Assembly (NCBI GenBank): GCA_030035585.1
Contig: CM057482.1
Coordinates: forward strand, 60,826,828 to 60,890,827
Length of the DNA stretch: 64,000 nucleotides
Source: Dugong dugon
Lineage: Eukaryota > Chordata > Mammalia > Sirenia > Dugongidae
Direction of reading: 5' to 3'
Under the pieces are notes generated by a model that was given only the letters and a program-made list of their open reading frames with translations, was not told the origin of the DNA and searched no databases. Position numbers and translations under genes: made by a program. This document shows, piece by piece, positions 47,557 to 59,215 of this stretch (positions within the stretch are counted from its first letter, which is position 1; each line of letters starts with the position of its first letter).

Positions 47557-48039
47557 TGTGATGGTTAAGATTGTGTGTCAGCTTGGCTGAGCCATGATTC
47601 TCGGTGTTTTAATGTAATCACTACCATGATTGAATATACTGTGAGTATCCAATCAGATGAAAGGGAGTCTCCTTGGGGGTGTGGCCCGCATCTGTATATA
47701 ATCAGACTTTCTGGCTTTTTGCTCTCTCTCGATCCTGCGGCTGCTTCTTGTCGTCTCATCTCCCGTTCTTGGGACTTGAGCTGTCAGCTTATCTGCCGAA
47801 CCTGGGATTCGTCGATCTGCACAGCCTGTGAGTGGGAGCTCTGCTCTCCGACCTTCTGATCTTGGGCTTGCCAGCTTCTGCAGCTGTGTGGCTTGGGAGA
47901 GGCCTCTACCCTGATCCACGGACTTGGGACGTTCTAGCCTCTACAATCGCGTGAGCTGTTTCCTTGATATAATCTCTCTCCATATATATATTTATACACT
48001 TTACTGGTTTTGCTTCTCTAGAGAACCCAGCCTAAGACA
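47557..48039 (+). mobile_element. ERVL-like solo LTR with perfect 5-bp target repeat
   Basis: A 483-bp LTR with TG...CA ends, from 'tgtgatggttaagattgtgt' to 'gaacccagcctaagaca'. This start and end are characteristic of ERVL LTRs of the MLT2 type. The target repeat ccacc occurs at 47552-47556 and 48040-48044. Copy B1 has the uninterrupted site (acctaccttac, near 44190). A TATA-like 'tctgtatataatc' lies at about 47691. Confidence 0.9.
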
Positions 48040-48239
48040 CCACCTTACATAGTAACAAAGCTCAAGATGGGTTGAGATGTATGACAGGCTTGGGGCTGTT
48101 CCTGTCCTCATCATCAATAGACCTCTGCTGTCACCAGTCCACAATTTGTGTTGATGACATGCAATGTGGGCACTGGGAAGAGAGAGGATGCCCCTCTCCT
48201 GGTCCCAAGTTAGAATGTAGGGTGGCAGTCAATAGGGCT

Positions 48240-48450
48240 GGGTTCCATAGTGGAACACAGTTGGTGGCAATGAGTAACCAGGTCTTCAGGATCAACCAAA
48301 GGGACACATCATGGACCCTAGGCTGATGGTCCAGTTCCTTTTCTGTGGTTGGTGTGGCCTTGTACCAGCATGTGTTCCTAGGAGCCTTTGCATGGACTTG
48401 AACTACCACCCTTCCGATCACCAGCCAGCTCCTTAACCCTTTGTGTCAAG
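48240..48450 (-). repeat. Possible old tRNA-derived SINE
   Basis: The minus strand of 48370-48445 reads 'ggttaaggagctggctggtg' and 'ggtggtagttcaagtccatg', in the same arrangement as the AfroSINE head (box A and box B regions). The tail is too diverged to assign. Confidence 0.4.
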
Positions 48451-49395
48451 AACATCAAATGGCCTTAAATCTTACAGTCTTTTGCTGGTACAATCAGGCA
48501 CCAATACAGTTAGAAAAAATAAGAAAAAGAATTCTTTCTGCTAAACTCAGTTCCTCTGAAGTATAATTTCCATGCAATGAAGCTCACCTATTTCAATTTA
48601 CAGTTTAGTGAGCTTTGGCAATTTTAAATACCGTGGTGGAACCATCATCTCAACCAACATCTAGACCACAGATTCAGATTCTCCATCACCCCACGGTTAT
48701 CTTTCAGGTCCTCAGTCAGGAATAGCTTCAGACTCTGCTCATTTCGGCAGGCACCATTCAGAGGCCACAGGATGGAGCTGATGAGAAGCCCCTGAGGACT
48801 TCTTTCATTTGCGAACAGGACAGGGACTGGTATTTGCCTCTGTGGTGTGACCTCTCTACCCAAGGTCTCATTAAACGGATGTATGGGGAATTCTCATTAT
48901 AAAAAGAAATCTACATACTATTGATGAGCACTGTGATGTTGACAAAAGTAGCTTTATCCAGAGAACACACCTGCCCCGCCCATCTGCTAAAACTGTGTTG
49001 CTCTGGAATCTGCCTCCTTGATCTTCCTTGTGCTCTTGACGGCAACCCGGGTACAGCCGAGCATGCTTCATTTTTCTCCATCACGAGAGCATTAATTCTT
49101 CATGGTAAATTTGTCTCTTCATAGCATAACATACACCTCAAAAAAAAAAAAAAAAAAAACTGTTCCCAGATCTCCCAGCTCTGTTCATCATCAGCCCTTC
49201 CACTAACTTCCTTAATCAATCCAGTGTGGGATTTTCATTCCTGGGGCAAGATGCTGAGACTCTTCTATTCCTGTCTCCTAAATCTCAGGATCCATCTCTT
49301 ACAACTTACAAATTAAATAAAACAGAGAGAAACAAACACACAGGAACTCAAGAAAATCTACCATGTAGATTTATAGACTGTATAATTTATATACT
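48451..49395. other. No gene recognised; A-run
   Basis: Mixed sequence with an A-run at about 49140-49159. Short open frames overlap on both strands (48645-48863, 48871-49071 and 48921-49124) without domains. Confidence 0.45.
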
Positions 49396-50039
49396 GCAAA
49401 CACAAAGGGCTCTGAAAATACAAAGCAATCTTGGAAAAGAAGAACAAACCATTGGACTCACACTTCAAGATTTAAAATAGTGTTACAAACATGCAGTAAA
49501 CAAAGCAGTCTGGTACTGGCATAAGGATAGACCTAGACTCCAAAGGAAGAGAATTGAGGGTCCAGAAATGACTGCGTACATCTTTGCCCAATTTGTTTCA
49601 TCAATGACGCCAAGTCCATGCAACAAATGATGCTGGGACAACTGGATCTCCACAAGGAAAAGCATGAAGTTGGACAGATACTCTACTCCATATACAAAAA
49701 TTAAGTCTAAATGGATCATTGACCTAAATACGAGGGCTAATACCATAAAACACTTAGAAGTAAATATCAGGGTTATATTTCAGGACTTTTCCCCCCACAT
49801 CTTTGTAGATATCACACAAGAAACATAAGAAACAAATAGATAAACTTCTCTTGGTCAAAATTTAAATCTTTTGTGCATTAATCAACACTATCAAGAAAAT
49901 GAAGACAACTACTGATTGTGAGAACGTACTTGGAATCTCTACACTGCTTAAGGGCTTCGTATCCTGAAATACAAAGAGTGCCTAGAACTAAACACAGAAA
50001 AATAAACAACCCAAATTAAAAAATGGGCAAAAGATGTCA
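49396..50039 (+). mobile_element. Old L1 ORF2 C-terminal fragment left of duplicon A2
   Basis: Decayed L1 text (for example 'gctgggacaactggatctcc') that runs without a break into the L1 piece at the start of duplicon A2. It therefore shows what lay left of the duplicon before the L1 at 9629-16913 came to border A1. Confidence 0.75.
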
Positions 50040-50331
50040 ACAGACATTATTCCAAAGAAAATATACAAATGGCCAGTAAGCACATGAAAAGATGCTCAAC
50101 ATCATCGGTCATTTGGGAAACGCAAATCAAAGTCACAAAGAGGTATCACTCCACACCACAATGATGGCTATTGCCAGAAAAACACAAAAATAAACAAGCA
50201 AACAAAAAAGGGTTGGTGAGGATGGGGAGAAACTGGAAGCCTTGTCCATTGCTACTGGGTCTATGAAGTGCTGCAGCCACTGCAGAATACAATTTGGTCG
50301 CTCAACAAATAATTTAACAAAGAATTACCAT

Positions 50332-50698
50332 GTTGTTGTTGTTGTCAGGTGCCGTCCGACTCATGGCGACCCTATGCACTACAGAATGAAACACTGCCCA
50401 GTCTGGTGCTATCCTCACAAACCTTGTTATGCTTGAGTCCATTGTTGCAGCCACTGTGTCAATCCATCCCGTCGAGGGTCTTCCTCTTTCTCGCTGTCCC
50501 TGTACTTTACCAAGCATGATGTCCTTCTCCAGGGACTGATCCCTCCTGACAACATGTCCAAAATACGTAAGATGTAGTGTCGCCATCCTTGCTTCTATGG
50601 TGCATTCTGGTTGCACTTCTTCCAAGACAGTCCTTTTGGTTCTTTTGACAGTCCATGCATGGTATATTCAATATTCTTCACCAACACCACAACTCAAA
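50332..50698 (-). mobile_element. BovB/RTE LINE 3' end, antisense, specific to A2
   Basis: A (gtt)n start and the tail text 'gtgccgtccgactcatggcg'. The minus-strand frame 50314-50625 encodes 'LTYFGHVVRRDQSLEKDIML' and 'RGRPSTGWIDTVAATM', the RTE C-terminus. It splits L1 text that is continuous in A1 (near 17220). A short flanking match ccat is the only visible target repeat. Confidence 0.92.
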
Positions 50699-51357
50699 CC
50701 CATATGACCCTATAATTCTACTCCTAGGCATATACAAAAAATAAATGAAAGTAAGAAAACAGATACTTGGACACTGACATTTATTGTAGGATTATTCACT
50801 GAATCAACAAGATGGAAACAACTCAAGTGTCCATCAAAAGATGATTGGATATTGAAAACATGACATATAGATACACACAATATTATGGAGCCATACAGAG
50901 CAATGAAGTTCTGTTCATTGCAATCAATGGATGAACCTTGAAAACATTGTTCCAGGCGAAATAAGTGAAATCTCAAGAGCAATCATTGCATGATTCTGCT
51001 TACATGAAAATCTACAATATGCAAAGATCTAGAGCAGATTAATGGCTAGGAGAGCTAGGAACAGAAAGCATGGGGAGTGCCTGCTAAAGACAAAGCAACA
51101 ATGGAAAGAATATTCAAAACCAAATAAATAGAAATCTATGAAATCCTACTATATGTTATTAATTAAATATTTTATTTAAAATATGTGATATTTTCCAAAT
51201 AAAAGCAGGCCAACCACCATTCTGCCATCAAAAGAGTACATAATTACTACCAAGTAAGGTAATCAAGTAAGGAATAACATGAAGCAGGCTGGCTAGGCTA
51301 CAAGGAATCCATTTGGACTACACAGAAACAGTTACTGGATCATTCCAGAAAGAGGTG

Positions 51358-51872
51358 TGTCTTAGTTATCTAGTGCTGCTATAACAGAAATACCACAAAT
51401 GGATGAGTTTAACAAAGAGAAATTGATTCCCTTACAGTCTAGTAGTCTATAAGTCCAAATTCAGGGTGTCAGCTCCAGGGGAATGCTTTCTCTGTCGACT
51501 CTGGAGGAAGGTTCCTGTCTTCAATCTTCCCTCCGTCTGGGAGCTTCTCTGCACAGGAACCTCAGGTCCAAAGGATGTGCTCTGCTCTCCGCACTGTTTT
51601 CTTGGTACTATGAGGTTCCCCTGTCTCTCTGCTTGCTTCTCTCTACTATATCTCAAAAGAGATTGGCTTAAGACATTATCTAATCTTGTAGACCTCATCA
51701 ATATAACTGCTGCTAATCCGTCTTATTATATCATAGTGATAGCATTTACAACTTTACAACACATAGGGAAGTCACATTAGATGATAAAATGGTAGACAAT
51801 CATACAGTACTGGGAATCATGGCCCAGCCAAACGGACAGATACTTTTGGCGGAAGCAACTTAATTCATGACA
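51358..51872 (-). mobile_element. MaLR-type solo LTR, specific to A2
   Basis: A 515-bp LTR from 'tgtcttagttatctagtgct' to 'cttaattcatgaca'. The flanks are aggtg (51353-51357) and agtta (51873-51877), a degraded 5-bp repeat. In A1 the site near 17875 reads straight through (agaggtgtcagcac), so the insertion postdates the duplication. Confidence 0.9.
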
Positions 51873-52886
51873 AGTTATCAGTACACTTTTGGGCAGTAGA
51901 ATCCACCATAAGAAGGAGACTCACCATAAGGCACAGAAGTCCTTGGGCGGGTTAAAGCGAGGTAGGAGGCGTGTGTGGAGTCAACTGGGGTCTACCATAG
52001 TCACTTGACACCCTGTGGTGTGTCTGAAGCTGCACATGACATGGGGGACAATAAAGAAGGTCAGGTCACCCTATCAGAAAAACGGGACACTGAGATGAGA
52101 CTCCCAGTGCTAGCAGCACGTGAGGCTTCAGAAAAGAAAGGACTTAGGAAAGCAAGAGTCATGTCTATTCACAGGTGGGCTTCCCCACGCTCTCAAGATG
52201 CACCCTCCCTACCCTCCCTCAGGGACAGGGCTTCCCCACGCCCTCCCTTATCACTTATCTGATGGCAACCACTGTCTTGCCTCTCCCATCATTCCCACAG
52301 AACTGGCAACAAGCCTGCCTGGGAAAGCGGGGATCAGAACCAAGAGATAAGACATGCTAGAGGAACCCCAATCCATTCTCTCTTTGGGGTCCTGAGGCCT
52401 CCTGTGACAGAAGAGACAAGGAGTGTGGCTGGGAAGCCCTACTATAAGAGGGGATCTGTCATCTTCCTCCAGATTGTTCAAGGAACGCAGACCCAGTTCC
52501 TCATCTCCCTTACCTGTCAGCTTCCCTGAGCCACCAGAGCTGGGCCCAGCCCCACATACCTGCTCAGGTGTGACTGACACCTTCACCTGCATCTCACGCC
52601 TCTCAGCACAGGGACACACCAGAAAGTTGAGCCTACCCCCAGTCAAGGCTGGAGGGATTCTGGCTGTACAAGTCTGTATCTGGCTGTTTTTCAGCCAACT
52701 AAAGTCCCGTCAACTCAGGGTTTTGGAGACCCTTTCTTCCCAGGCCCGGGTGCTAACATCGTGTTTTCCCTACCTCCAGGTTACTGGTGCTCTTTGACTA
52801 TAGAAAGGTTCCCCAGCTCTAAGGGGCAGCCGTTTGGTGGGACTGCCAAGTCAGGCTTAGGTCAGGCTCACCCTTCTTTCAAAGTG
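51873..52886. other. Low-copy duplicon sequence, no gene recognised (A2)
   Basis: Counterpart of A1 17880-18889. The 131-codon minus-strand frame (52251-52646) is the partner of the A1 frame and appears to drift neutrally. Confidence 0.5.
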
Positions 52887-52902
52887 ACATCTTTCACTTT
52901 TT

Positions 52903-53538
52903 TACAGAACAAATATTTTCTCATTGAACAGTCAGTACACATATTGTTTTATGGCATTGGTTAACAACCCCATGACATGTCAACACGCTCCCTTCTCGGC
53001 CTTGGAGGACCCCCTTTTTTTTTTTTTGGTGAAAATATACATAGCCAAAGATGGACCATTTCAAAAATTTTTACATGTACAGTTCAGTTACGTCGACTAC
53101 GTTCTTCCAGTTGTGCTGCTATTCTCACTTTAGACGAAGGTTTACAGAACAAAATACTTTCTCTTTAAACAGTTAGTACACATACTACCCTATGACAATG
53201 GTTAAGAACCCCACGACATGTCAACACTGTCCTTACTCAACCTTGGGTTGCCTATCACCAGCTTTTCTGTCCCCTTCTGCCTTCTAGTCCTTGTCCCTGG
53301 ACTGCTGTGCCTCATTAGTCCCATTTTGGTTTATGGGGCTGTCCAATCAATGGCTGAACGGTGACTCTCGGGAGTGACTTCACCACTGAGCTAAAAGGGT
53401 GTCCAGGGGCCATACTCTCAGGATTTCCCCAGTCTCTGTCAGGCCAGTAAATCTGCTCTTTTTTTGTGTGTTAGAATTTTGTTCTAGATCCTTCTCCAGC
53501 TCTGTTCAGAATCCTCTGTTGTCATCCCTGTCAGAGCA
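52903..53538 (-). mobile_element. L1 3' end, antisense, with 15-bp target repeat, specific to A2
   Basis: A 636-bp 5'-truncated L1 containing the usual two tandem 3' tails, with a T-run at about 53012-53024. The flanking repeat acatctttcactttt is at 52887-52901 and 53539-53553. The A1 equivalent (near 18885) has a single uninterrupted copy. It is inserted within the antisense BovB fragment. Confidence 0.93.
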
Positions 53539-53553
53539 ACATCTTTCACTTTT

Positions 53554-53935
53554 ACAACTTTAAGGAGATCTTTTGCAGCAGATTTGCCCAACGCAAAATG
53601 TCCTTTGATGTCCTGACTGCTGCTTCCATGGTTCTTGATTCTTGATTCAAGGGGCATGAAATCCTCGACAACTTCAAATTTGTCTCTGTTTACTCTGGTG
53701 GTCCAGTGTGAGGATGTCCTTTTTCTTTACGTTTAGGTGTAACCCACCCTGAAGCCTGTAGTTCTTCAAGTTTTCTTCATTTTCATAGGCAAGGTTGCAT
53801 CATCTGCAGATTCCAGGTTGTCAATGACATTCCTCCAATCCTGATGTGCAATTCTTCATATATTCTGGCTTCTCAGACTATTTGTTAAGCATAGTGATTA
53901 AAAAAGTCAGATGAAAGGATCCAGTATTGCCACAC
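53554..53935 (-). mobile_element. BovB/RTE LINE fragment, antisense (A2)
   Basis: Partner of A1 18890-19265 plus 23667-23700. Minus-strand BovB reverse transcriptase text, more damaged than in A1, so no frame of useful length survives. It runs uninterrupted across the place where A1 has its L1 (about 53905). Confidence 0.82.
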
Positions 53936-54029
53936 CTCTTTTCCATTGACACATAGTAAGGCCTAAATCCCCCAAATGCCCCACTCACAGTGTCTAACAG
54001 AGGACCCAATGATGCCTAAATGTTCTTAC

Positions 54030-54549
54030 TTAGCACATTGTAATGATACACAGGCACATATACAGACAGACAGACAGACACACACACACAAACTGACTAG
54101 TGTTTTGTTAGTAAATAGTTACCAATTCACTCTCCACTGCAAGCGCTGCAAGCCTAGATTTGTAAAGACTGACAATTTACCTGAGACAACTAATCCCGCC
54201 ACGGCCAATTTCAAGGTACCAGCCTGATGTCACTGACCCACAGTTGAGCAGAGATATGCACCATCTACTATCCCAAGTTCACAGGAGCCGATTCCAGCAA
54301 AACTGATCCATTTTCCTATAACTATGTACACACATTCCACCTGCACCATGAGAAGGACCCTTAACTCCCACCCCTAATATATAAACCAAATATCACTATA
54401 TATTTCCAGAACACACAACTCTTCATACCGTCTGAATACACATATACAACTGCTGCCCACACCCTGGGTACACAAACATACCATCTGTTACTGCCTATAG
54501 TTCTACGAAAAAAACCCTATGGACCATGGATACAGCCATCCCTACAACT

Positions 54550-54607
<58 letters not shown>

Positions 54608-56115
54608 TCTCAATTCACGCCTGAACATGTACATGTACAATCAATAGTACCTATACTTACTCACTGAACACCCTACACACAATCAAGCTCTCTAACACCA
54701 CCAAGTTCAACATCTCACCTCACTGGCCACCCTAACACAGACCCACACAAAATCCCACATCTCTAAAACACATATAATACACAATACCCAAATGCATGCA
54801 CAAACTATATAAACCTTCTCAGTTTCCAAATATACATACTGAACTTCCCACATCCTCCAGAATAAACACCTAGAAAACCAATAAAACGAAATATACACAA
54901 CTACATACAACCTATATTATAAATATATATATAAGTACACCACATGAACACTAAATGCACATAAAAGCAACACCACCAAATTCTGCAAGAATTAGACCAG
55001 AAAAGGCACAAAGAGATAATCTGACTGCTTTTATACAGACAAAACGCCCCTTATACTCAACCAAAACACAACCATGGGTATACACCCCACACATTCAGAG
55101 ATGCAGATCAAACTCCAAAACACCAAGCATCCTAGCAGTCTAGCTAATACACACACACAAACCACACCACTATGTGCCCACATGCTCACACATACCAGGT
55201 TCAACACACACACAAATATCCCCAATTCCTCCAAGTGTGTATCACCCAAAACACTAGATTATCACACATCTCTAGAATATAGCTCACTTGCCCACCTCCA
55301 AACATGCCCAAACACACGCAGAAACACCCTAACATTCTCCAAATACATGTAGAATACTCCAAGAATGATCCACCCACCCACTCATGACTTACACACACTA
55401 GTATATACTCCCCACTCACAATGAAATATCTCTTGTACATCTTATATAAATGCACTGAAACCCTGTTCCTAGTCCATATCTTATGTTCCAAAACTGTAAC
55501 ATTCTCAATATCTCACACATAACCATATCAACATGCCTCTAGTATATATAAATACAATTCTCCTACTGCCTTTGAAAATCCACAGCTCCATGTTTTCATC
55601 AGATACACACGTCCTCATTTCTCAGAATATACTGTACACCCTACTGAAAAATATTACACATAGGCCTAGAGAATATTCATCCAAACTGCCATGCCCCTTC
55701 ATGAAACGCACAAACTCATTACACAAACAACCGTCCTTACACCTCAAATATAACCTAGATTATCCAGGATACTAAAAGTATGCAAAATCTGATCCTATAT
55801 CTTCCAATACTAATAGAACCTCAAAATGCCTGCCTATACATATAATCCAACAATCCACAATACTCAAACAGAAATCAATCCCTAATTTTCCAGAATACAG
55901 AATCATACAAACCCCAGAACAAACATGAAAGAAAAGCACGTGCAACTCCAGAAAAGCACCCAAAGCAGCACAACCATACAACATGCCCTGAGTACACACC
56001 AGTGATCCTTCCTCATTCCCCAAATATACAAAAAGAACAGGCCCTACACCAAAACAAATACACACAGGCACACTCCATCATATGCCCAAACGGAAAGCAG
56101 AGAAACCCATTCCAA
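54030..56115. repeat. G-poor, CA-rich tract (A2, first part)
   Basis: Counterpart of 23780-25815. It has the same near-absence of G on the plus strand and keeps the order of phrases. A GACA-type short repeat is at about 54063-54083. Confidence 0.85.
54554..54604. repeat. (TA)n microsatellite expanded in A2
   Basis: About 25 uninterrupted TA units. The homologous place in A1 (about 24300-24312) has only about five, so the array expanded after the duplication (or contracted in A1). Confidence 0.95.
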
Positions 56116-57740
56116 ACCTGCCATTAAAAAAAAAAAATCAGGAGTTCCAGAAAAATGGCACTCTAGGCAGAAGCACCACGCCGTCCCTCCACAGTAAAGA
56201 TCCAAAAAACTAAGCCAAACAGAGGAAACAGCAATCCTGAAACCCTAAACATCAAATGAAGAGATAAAGAACTCAGCCAAGCACCAAATGGAGTGAGAAA
56301 ACTGCCAGAGAATGGACAGCAAGGAGAGACTCATGCAGAGGTCCCCTATCAGCTAACGCAGAGCGGATCTGCCATCTTCGACTCCTATCAGAGACCAGCA
56401 AATGGGGTGTACGAGAAAGCAGCTTCACAGAGCATCCAGCAGGAGACAAAACAACTGGTAATTTGCGATATATGCTCTCCCACCCCCCACTCTTCTTCAA
56501 CCCCACTCCACCTCCTCTGCTCCACGTGGCCACAGTCTCTTGGCTGGGAAGCACTGGCTGCTCGGATTCCACCCACCCGAACTGGTCGACTCCCTGAGTG
56601 CCATTTGTTGGCTGCTGGTGTTGCTTTTATCTGCTTCTTCTGATTTCTTCCTTACCTCTCACCACCTCGCCTTCCTTTCACTCAAATATCTGGCTCCGTG
56701 CACCGTCCTTGTTTCTTCCTAAGGGGCTGCGGAGCTCCATTCGAGTGTGGAACTGCTTCCCTGTTTGGCCTGCCATGCTGGTGGGATCCCGAGGCTTTTG
56801 TTTGTTTGCTTGTTTTCAATTGTTTGTCTGTCTTCTTTTCCTTTTCTTGAGTTGGGAGCTCATTCTGGCCAGGGAGTGCTACACGGCTTGGGACCTACCC
56901 CCTCAGCTGGCGCAGATGTGCAGAGGGATCCCTGAGGGCATTTCTTTTCTCGTGGGTTTTTTATTTTTTTCTTCTGGTTTTTGGGGGCCTTTCTTGTTCT
57001 TTTTTAAAAAACTTGTTTTGTTTTCTTTTCCCTCTTTTTCCATTTTAGTCTTTCTTCATTACTCAGTTTCTCATCTCTCTATACCTTCCTTCTCTTTCTG
57101 TTCCCTGAATACCTGGTGCTGAACGCCTCTATGCCTTCTAGCCAGGCTGTACTGCAACACCTAAGAACAACTTCCCCATACTTCATAGCTGCACTGGTGG
57201 GGTCCCTGGGAGCTTTGCTGTTCTTGTTCTTTTCTGTTTTGTTTTATTCTTCTTCCCCTTTCGTTTGTCTCCACTTCATACTTTCTCATCTCTCCACTCC
57301 AACAGCAAGCTCCTCTAGCACTCTTTTTTTTCTGTTTGTATGTTTTTCACTGCTGTTACTCTCTCCTTACTCTGATATCCATCTGAGCTCCACAAATAAC
57401 AATCTCCCCCCTCTATCCTAACTACCTGCACCACGTGCTTAACATCACACCACCAAGCAGTATAGGCATGGCGTACCAGAACCTGCACTGCACTGATTAC
57501 CGACCTGCCCAGGTGGCTGTAGTAAATGCCACAAACAACCCATCCCAGCAACTCCTCTTCAGCTAGACCTGCCCTGTTGTACCGTATCTGAGTGACTGAC
57601 CCTGACAATTGGAGAAGGAGGAGCCAACAAACAAGTTAACAACAAAGAAAACACTGCCTGCCATCTCAGACATAGCCAAATTAAAGAAAAGGACGAAACA
57701 AACAAATCTACAATCAATAAACGAGAAAAATAACTACTGA

Positions 57741-58763
57741 ATGCCCCGAAGACAGCAGACAATATCAAAACATTTACCAAAACAGGACACGATGGTTCCA
57801 ATAGGCATCCAAAATAAAACACCAGATGACTTTCCAGTGGAAGAAAAGGCACTAGAACTACCTGATATGGAATTCAAATCTCTATTATTCAAACTTATCC
57901 AAGAGTTGAAGCAAAAACCAGACAAAAATGAAGGAAAAATAGACAAATTCATGGAAAACACAGACAAAAAAATGGAAGAATTCAGGAAAATAATGCAGGA
58001 ACAAAATGCCAAAATAAATTCACCACTAGAACTTATACAAAAACAACAATTAGAAATCCAAATGATAAACAACAAGATTTCAGAAATGGACAGTGTCATA
58101 GAAGGGCTGAGAAGCAGATATGAAATGGTGGAAGACAGGATCAGTGGAATTGAAGAGAAACACTTGGATACAACTCTGTTCGAGGAAAACTAAGAAAAAA
58201 GAACAAAGAAAAATGAAAAGACCCTGAAAGTTATGTGGGATACAATCAAAAGCAAAATTTTCGAGGGATCCGAGTTCCAGAATGGGAAGAAAACAGAAAA
58301 CACAGAAAGGGTCAGTGAAGAACTGCTGACAGAAAACTTCCCCAATAACGTGAAAGATGAAAAGCTGGTCATCCAAGAAGCTCAATGAACCCCATATACG
58401 ATAGACCCCAAAAGAAAATCACCAAGGCATATCATAATCACACTCGCCAAAACCAAAGACAAACAAAGAATCCTGAGAGCAGCTCATGAAAAACAAGAAG
58501 TCACATACAGAGGAGAAACAATAAGACTAAGCTCTGATTATTCGGCAGAAACCATGCAGGCAAGAAGGCAATGGGAAGACATATATAAAACTTTGAAAGA
58601 AAAAAAATGCCAGCCAAGAATAACATATCCTGCAAAACTCTGGTTCAAATATGATGGTGAAATTATGACATTTCCAGATAAACAGAAATTAAGGGTATAT
58701 GTAACAGTCAAACCAATCTTACAAGAATTATTGAGGGGAGTTCTTCGATATGAGAACAAATAA
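57741..58763 (+). pseudogene. L1 ORF1 remnant in the A2 L1
   Basis: The best-kept ORF1 of the window. It has an open frame from 57741 for 150 codons (MPRRQQTISKHLPKQDTMVP, 'DDFPVEEKALELPDMEFKSL', then a coiled coil of lysine, glutamate and isoleucine up to 'ISGIEEKHLDTTLFEEN'). After a stop at 58191 the C-terminal domain continues, with a clean frame at 58554-58763: 'QARRQWEDIYKTLKEKKCQP' and 'PAKLWFKYDGEI'. It is broken into at least three pieces. Confidence 0.88.
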
Positions 58764-59215
58764 CTTCAGCTCACAGGCTGAATATAGGATGCAGGATCGT
58801 ACCAGCCAGATACCAATCTAGGAAATGTACTCTCAAGGACTATGTAAAACCAAAAGAAATACAACAGGGAATCACAGCAGTTAATCTGTAAATGACAACA
58901 ACATCAGAACAATAAAAGAGGGAATAAATGGTGTACATATAGAACCTTCTAATGAAGAGGAAGGCAAGGTGATACCAAGTAATAATAGACTGCTTCAAAC
59001 TTAGAGAGATAAGGGTAAATTTCACAGTAACCACAAAGAAAGTAAACAAACATACTCATAAAAATACAGAGGAAAAACATAAAATCTCAGCAAAAACAAA
59101 ACCTACAAAACCAAAAGAAATGAAAAAAAAAAACTAACAAGAAAAGCAATTCAGCACAGGAGAGAAGAAGAACAAAGAAAACGTCAGCACCACAAAAAAA
59201 AAAAAGCAGTACAAA

